Shown here: one piece after another, positions 8,444-12,385 of the stretch
How the letters are laid out: each line of letters begins with the position of its first letter
How positions within the stretch are numbered: position 1 is the stretch's first letter
Origin: Trachipleistophora hominis
Lineage: Eukaryota; Microsporidia; Pleistophoridae
DNA length: 12,385 nt
Assembly (NCBI GenBank): GCA_000316135.1
Contig: JH993974.1
Coordinates: 37,517-49,901, forward strand
Reading direction: 5' to 3'
The notes under the pieces: generated by a model
What the model was told of the DNA's origin: nothing
The model's input: only the letters and a program-made list of their open reading frames with translations
The model's database searches: none
Program-made: the position numbers and the translations under genes

Positions 8444-8446
8444 ATA

Positions 8447-8806
8447 ATGCGAAAAAAAGGTGGTAGAAGCAGAAATATAAACGCACAAAGAACAATGGTA
8501 TACGCCGAACCAGGTATAAGCGTGTATGGTCAAATCACACGTGCATTTGGTAGCGGCAGGTTTGAAGTAATATGCTCGGATTCGTCTACCCGAGTGTGTA
8601 AAGTACGCGGAAGCATGTATAAGCGAGTGTGGATACAGGCAAACGACATTGTTTTAATTTCAAATAGAGAAGAGGACGACAAGGGCGATATCATGCACAA
8701 ATATTTTCCGTATGAAATCAAACAGCTTAAAGACAGCAAGTTAATACCGGATAATTTTTCGGGAGATAAAGAGAATGCAGCCGCTATCGAATTTGATCAT
8801 ATATGA
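8447..8806 (+). CDS. EIF1A: Translation initiation factor eIF1A
   Basis: eIF1A binds the A site of the 40S subunit in the cytosol, promotes scanning and AUG selection, and later contacts eIF5B. The 119-aa protein has a short basic N-terminal tail (MRKKGGRSRN), then the S1-type OB fold from about residue 24: YGQITRAFGSGRFEV (27-41), CKVRGSMYKRVWI (51-63) and DIVLIS (67-72). These parallel the human YAQVIKMLGNGRLEAMC, CHIRGKLRKKVWI and DIILVG. A short helix (YEIKQLKD, 89-96) follows, as in the family. It is shorter than the human (143 aa) and yeast (153 aa) proteins, because the acidic C-terminal linker is cut to about 20 residues. The last residues, IEFDHI, still resemble the acidic-hydrophobic DIDDI tip known to contact eIF5B. 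The start is supported by the C-rich motif and by homology. Confidence 0.93.
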   Translation: MRKKGGRSRNINAQRTMVYAEPGISVYGQITRAFGSGRFEVICSDSSTRVCKVRGSMYKRVWIQANDIVLISNREEDDKGDIMHKYFPYEIKQLKDSKLIPDNFSGDKENAAAIEFDHI

Positions 8807-9183
8807 TAAATTAAAGGGATTGGCTTGCGTTTTGCGATAAATTCTTTAGAACTACTTTTTTGCGTTAAAGGGCGCGTTTTTTGTTCACCGTTTTTATTGA
8901 CAGCGTTCACGTTATTCGTCTTTTTGACGTATCACAATTTCTACCGTAGCTCTCATTTTGGTCTTAAGTTTTTCAACGTCTTTTATTTTATATGTCATAA
9001 TTTATCAGCATCTAACTCTCAGTGCATCGTGCTACGTACAATACTATAACGATAATGATCTATCGCTCCTCTCATCACAATTTTTTTGTTGTCAAAGCTT
9101 AATAACTCGTAATCCTTCTGTAATACTCGGACAGTGCATTCTACTGATCTAATTTTATGATATTCGTAGGTATTTCTACGCAT
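8797..9183 (-). pseudogene. Possible broken small gene between eIF1A and the tail-anchored protein
   Basis: A minus-strand ATG frame of 54 codons (9183 to 9019, beginning MRRNTYEYHKIRSVECTVRV) is followed by a 28-codon frame in another phase (8998-8912). A 44-codon stretch open in the first phase again (8931-8797) then ends on a TGA that overlaps the eIF1A 3' end by a few bases. The patch has coding-like GC, and the minus strand is purine-rich like the accepted genes. The pieces read as one reading frame interrupted by two compensating frameshifts over about 120 codons. No family is recognised, no GTAAGT-type intron accounts for the break, and the plus strand is also open in part. This may be a decaying gene, a sequencing-error case or chance. 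Confidence 0.22.
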
Positions 9184-9429
9184 TCATCATTAACAGGAGA
9201 TCAATTTCAATCTTTTCGTGTGGTCATTACTTTTTAAAAATATTACCTCGTTCGCTTATTATAGATCAAATGAAACGGAGAGTACGTTAATCACGAGTTT
9301 CACAATAAAATGATGCTATAACAGTGCACTATAACGGTACAGGTACGTTTTTACAACAGCAAGCCACCAATAACTAAATTAGTGTTACAAAGTTGAAGGA
9401 ATTTTCAATTTATTTTATTCTTGGACTGG
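9184..9429. other. 3' flank of the tail-anchored protein gene
   Basis: No gene seen. On the minus strand two overlapping AATAAA hexamers lie just past the stop of the tail-anchored protein gene. The rest is AT-rich with short stop-poor pieces and no recognised element. Confidence 0.4.
9409..9419 (-). terminator. Likely polyadenylation signal of the tail-anchored gene
   Basis: Two overlapping AATAAA hexamers on the minus strand (rc of TTTATTTTATT) begin about 11 bases after the TAA stop. Their position right after the stop fits the short 3' ends of microsporidian mRNAs. Confidence 0.45.
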
Positions 9430-9900
9430 TTATGAGAATAATTTTCCAGCGAAAAAGAATGCAACACCAACTACAATAAGCAACACAACAACAATTATCC
9501 CTGTTTTTGCTCGTCTCATTCTTATATTGTGCCTAACAGTGCTTATAAACCTACTGTTTAGAAATATGATAAACGGCTCAAGTCGTTCTCCTTCCTTAAG
9601 TTTTTCCATCTCTTTTCTATTCTTCACATATTCAACTATGTCATCGATTTGTACTGTCAAAATATCGTTTTGCATGAGAACTCCGCTCTGTTGCATTTTT
9701 CCACTCTTGATTTTTGGAATATGAATTTCTGTCTGTTTTGCTTCTTCCGGTTTTTCTTCGACAGGCTCAACATTTTTAGCTGACTCAGTCTTCGCAGGCT
9801 CCTCCTTCTGACTCTGTTCTTCTGGCTGTTCGTCTTTCTTCACCTCTTCTTGCTTTGGTTCTTCATCTCTCACTTCTTCTTTCTTTTCGCTTTTTGGCAT
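9430..9900 (-). CDS. Hypothetical tail-anchored membrane protein with Lys/Glu-rich arm
   Basis: The 156-aa protein from ATG 9900 has three zones. Residues about 2-58 are low-complexity, almost only E, K, P, Q and S (SEKKEEVRDEEPKQEE and similar), so disordered. Residues about 60-125 look folded, with an ILTVQIDDIVEYVKNRKEME segment. A single hydrophobic helix at about 133-152 (GIIVVVLLIVVGVAFFF) follows a basic RMRRAK stretch and leaves only about four residues, the layout of a tail-anchored protein facing the cytosol. The target is probably ER or another endomembrane, by inference. It is not a clear SNARE (no long heptad with a central Q or R layer) and not Sec61-beta (too long). Unlike the other four genes it has no C-rich motif before its ATG; a hairpin lies about 60 bases upstream. 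The frame extends two codons further, but only through a GTG. Confidence 0.78.
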   Translation of the reverse strand: MPKSEKKEEVRDEEPKQEEVKKDEQPEEQSQKEEPAKTESAKNVEPVEEKPEEAKQTEIHIPKIKSGKMQQSGVLMQNDILTVQIDDIVEYVKNRKEMEKLKEGERLEPFIIFLNSRFISTVRHNIRMRRAKTGIIVVVLLIVVGVAFFFAGKLFS

Positions 9901-9961
9901 GTTCACTAAAAACTGTGATGTTTTATGAAATACTTTTTTATAGCTAACGAATAAATTAAGA

Positions 9962-9983
9962 ACTCCTTATTCATTTAAGGAGT
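9962..9983. repeat. Hairpin upstream of the tail-anchored protein gene
   Basis: ACTCCTTA (9962-9969) and TAAGGAGT (9976-9983) form a perfect 8-bp stem around a 6-base loop. It lies 62-83 bases upstream of ATG 9900, in the promoter or leader of the only accepted gene that lacks the C-rich start motif. A link to its expression is speculative. Confidence 0.3.
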
Positions 9984-10183
9984 CTTTTGATCGTTCTGTC
10001 ATTAATTTGTCACTAATAATCTTTAGAATATTTGTGTAAATGACTTTGCAGCAATTTATAAATCAAAATATACTCTTTTGTTACTTATTATGGAAAGTAT
10101 AATATTTCAAAAGGGTTGACTTTCTGTTTTTATATGAACACATTTCTGTTTTAAGTACAAAATTAATGTTATAAGGGATTTGA

Positions 10184-10416
10184 ATGCCTCTTTCTGACAA
10201 ATTATTTTATTTATTTATCAATACTAATGGAAATGTTGTGTTTCAACACTGATAATAAATATTTTCAGGAAACACATCCCTGTTTCCGGGCATTTTATTC
10301 GTAACCATAATGAAGAAAATAATTTGTTTAAATCGCTTCAAAATTTTATGATAGTCTTTTTAACTTGCGAAACAAACACGTCTTTTGCTTCAAATGTGAT
10401 ATTTACTCCTTTTTAG
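10184..10416 (+). pseudogene. Possible broken or spliced small gene (plus strand)
   Basis: ATG 10184 follows AAGGGATTTGA and opens 22 codons (MPLSDKLFYLFINTNGNVVF and so on) to a TGA at 10250. From 10228 another phase is open for 62 codons to a TAG at 10414. A sequence ending TATTTTCAG (10267) resembles a 3' splice site. Removing about 29 bases before it would join the two frames, but the matching GT has a poor donor sequence. A frameshifted relic or chance is at least as likely as an intron. No firm family. Confidence 0.18.
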
Positions 10417-11020
10417 CTGCCACGTCATAAGTGCAAAGGTAATAGGGGCAAGATCAAACATCGATTTGTCTTTGTACTGATAGAGGACAAATGTTAAACA
10501 TAATAACGAATAAACAAAGACGCCTACCTAAAAACAATTATAATACGATCACTAAAGGTGTGATCGAGTAAAAATGATCATGTTCTTTGGTGATGTGTAT
10601 GAAAAGATGTTAACATTTAATTTATGTGTTATGTTACTATAATAATTATTATCATTTACAAATAACCACATGCTACATTGAGGCTTGGCGCAATATTTCC
10701 TTCCAGTTATACTTTTATGAAAAATATATTGTGAAAGCCTAGTAACCTCGACTTACCATTTAGGTAATATATTAGTATTGATTTACCCGCGTGGGGTGTT
10801 GAAGATAAATTCTTAACTAAAAGTAAAGAACGGAAGCCGTGATAAAGGGGTTGTAAACCTAGGAGCATTCATTTTAGGTTTTATTCGTAGTAACACTGTA
10901 AGACATTGAATAAGAGATCGTTTTATAGCGCTTTTCTCTCTATATTGGGGCATATCACAGTCCTCAGAACGGTAGGCTATTCTTTAAATGGCCTTTTTTT
11001 GAAGAGAAATTGCGGTTCAT
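10390..11020 (-). pseudogene. Possible decayed gene (minus strand)
   Basis: Overlapping minus-strand frames run in series: ATG 11020 (short), 10983-10813 (56 codons open, ATG at 10953), ATG 10868 to 10707 (53 codons), 10752-10555 (66 codons) and 10527-10390 (45 codons, with two hydrophobic stretches near the end). Together they would cover about 200 codons with roughly three frameshifts and three stops. Local GC is about 35-38%, as in real genes, against about 22% further right. The caveat is serious: the plus strand is also open over parts of it (for example 10929-11078), so neither the strand nor the coding nature is certain. No family is recognised. Confidence 0.2.
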
Positions 11021-12223
11021 TGCAATATTATTGAATTCTTGTAAGTTAAAACTTTATCTTGTACCAAGAGTGCTTTGATAGTAATATAATTTTTTAGTTT
11101 TAATATCAAGATGTGCTATTTTATTGTGTATTATTTTCAGGTATTAGTATGTTTTAACTTTTAAATTTGATAGTGGTGATGATAATATCAATTTCAGGTG
11201 AATATTAACGTATGATTTGTTATTATCAAACTTTTGTACAGTCGTATTCATAAATCAGAGGTTTGTTACCATAGTCAGCCCAATGTGCCAAAGAAGTATA
11301 TGTAAGATGGAGAATTGAGTGAAATGATAATCTAATACAATACACATTTAGTAAAAATGTAGGAAGTAATAATGATTATAACCTGAATAAGAATAACATT
11401 ACGATAACTGCTGTTAAAGTTATAATCTTTTTGTCCCTGGAATATCTTACATTTTGATTGCCATAAAAATTGGAGTGAACAATCACTAAATATTTACAAC
11501 GTTAATTATTCCTGAAACTAATGATCAACTTTGTGACTTATAAAAAACGATTATTAAAACGAATACTTTATCACAAAAATTCTCTTTACGTTCAACTCTA
11601 CTATATCTTATGATTTACATACGTTAATTATCGTTTCTAAAAGTAATTATGGGATAATGTAACCAACACTTCAACCTAAAAAATACGAGAAAACTTCAAG
11701 ATTTTACCTCATATATCAGAGAACGATTCATTTTGACATAGCGTATATTTAATGGTATTATTAGAAATAAATCATAAGGTTACTTTAATATTCATTTAAA
11801 CAGTTATTATAAGAAGGTATAATGTTTATACACATCATACACGTATAATAGGACGTACTGTCATCACTAAAGGTACTTCCATAAGGCAATATTCCGATAC
11901 AACTACAATTTTTCGAATAATTATCAATATAAAACAAAATCATCCTTTATATAATAATTATATTGTCATAGTGGATTAACTGAATCGTTGTATTCAAACA
12001 CCTTTGAAAATCAAAAAATATCGTATAATCCATTTATATATTTCAACATACATAATGACATTAATTCTTGAATGCTCGCTTATTATTTTTTCTTTATTCT
12101 TCTTTTACTTTTTATTCATTAACCAAATTCATATTTTAGTGCATGCTACGTTTAAATAAGCTCATAATACACGTCTGAACTGTCGTCTAAAACCAATTCA
12201 AAATTAACTACTTTTTCAACTTT

Positions 12224-12261
12224 GGGGGACCAAATAATATTATTTGCGTCACAAATGGGGG
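12224..12261. repeat. 16-bp perfect palindrome between two G5 runs
   Basis: CAAATAATATTATTTG (12231-12246) is its own reverse complement. GGGGG at 12224-12228 and again at 12257-12261 flank it in direct orientation. G5 runs are rare in this AT-rich sequence. No start codon follows at the spacing seen for the C-rich gene-start motif on either strand. Role unknown. Confidence 0.35.
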
Positions 12262-12385
12262 TTTATCAATTTCAAGCAAGATTAAATTCGTTAGTGCAAA
12301 AATCGTTGTAATGCATATAAATACTTATGAATGGTGTGACGTAGTGAGGTGAGTGGTAACTGAAGTAGTAAGTAAATTATATTTT

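Larger units (their letters stand above)
6411..8446. other. Divergent intergenic region between the Gag-like gene and eIF1A
   Basis: About 2 kb, very AT-rich, no solid gene. Weak items: a stop-poor plus frame at 6418-6861 with signal-peptide-like and membrane-like stretches but three in-frame stops; a minus ATG frame 6994-7128 (44 aa, signal-peptide-like start); a 64-codon plus frame 7747-7938 lacking an early ATG; a minus ATG frame 7876-8091 (71 aa, hydrophobic and aromatic-rich); and a minus ATG frame 8218-8340 (40 aa). None has the C-rich motif at its start and none matches a family I know. No pol-like coding, tRNA or LTR pair was detected by eye. Confidence 0.4.
9901..12385. other. Right-hand gene-poor region
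   Basis: About 2.5 kb with no defensible gene. Between about 10,180 and 11,020 GC is visibly higher than in the rest and frames are stop-poor on both strands. Further right, 11,040-12,385 is very AT-rich apart from a 52-codon minus ATG frame (11785-11943, five or six Cys, no family). Perfect stems occur at 10268-10287 (GGAAACA/TGTTTCC) and 10546-10566 (CGATCAC/GTGATCG), with no clear role. The right edge does not open into a recognisable gene on either strand. Confidence 0.4.

Noticed and set aside
8825..9152. Plus-strand open frames after eIF1A (Phe/Leu/Ser-rich)
   Set aside because: The longer one has no ATG near its start (TTG only). The composition is that expected of the complement of a purine-rich minus strand.
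9430..9900. Tail-anchored protein as a SNARE
   Set aside because: The region before the membrane helix lacks the roughly 55-residue heptad repeat with a central Q or R.
10184..10416. Resemblance of the joined plus-strand frames to the longin-type TRAPP subunit Bet5
   Set aside because: Only a vague hydrophobic pattern with an EE...L segment. It needs an assumed intron or frameshift and lacks the conserved C-terminal half, so the name is not supported.
10751..10759. Minus-strand ATG followed by GTAAGT as an intron-bearing gene start
   Set aside because: No acceptable branch point and acceptor leading into a long open exon in phase; the best-fitting acceptor would imply an intron of about 230 bases, far longer than is usual in microsporidia.
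1..12385. tRNA, 5S rRNA, snRNA genes or CRISPR-like arrays
   Set aside because: No B-box-like GGTTCGANTCC with a matching A box, no ACAGAGA-type U6 core and no regularly spaced repeats were found on reading both strands.

Overview
The window looks like nuclear DNA of a microsporidian or a very close relative. It is AT-rich, and the five convincing genes are intronless and encode shortened versions of eukaryotic proteins. Four of the five have a run of three or four C residues 2 to 9 bases before the ATG, which matches the C-rich start-site motif described in microsporidia. Genes fill only about 29% of the window and are separated by 0.6 to 2.5 kb. That argues against the compact Encephalitozoon type and for an expanded genome such as Trachipleistophora, Vavraia or Edhazardia. 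The genus is inference.

Layout, left to right: (1) a reduced Ase1/PRC1/MAP65 microtubule bundler (+, 496-1737); (2) the SAGA subunit Spt3 (-, 2545-3336), convergent with it; (3) a gene-poor stretch with one small basic candidate ORF (-, 4635-4805); (4) an intact ORF resembling the capsid/Gag region of LTR retrotransposons, with no pol around it (-, 5634-6410); (5) a second gene-poor stretch; (6) translation factor eIF1A (+, 8447-8806); (7) a tail-anchored membrane protein with a Lys/Glu-rich cytosolic arm (-, 9430-9900); (8) 2.5 kb to the right edge with no gene I can defend.

The genes do not form an operon or a pathway. They are separate housekeeping functions (spindle midzone, transcription co-activation, translation initiation, a membrane protein) plus the orphan Gag-like gene. 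That gene is the item most worth following up: it is uninterrupted, has the host-type C-rich start motif, lacks a visible zinc knuckle, and has no recognisable protease, reverse transcriptase, integrase or LTR nearby. This suggests a host-adopted capsid gene, or at least an orphan Gag.

Several stretches between genes contain stop-poor frames that read like decayed or very small genes. In at least one of them both strands look equally plausible, so they are reported with low confidence.
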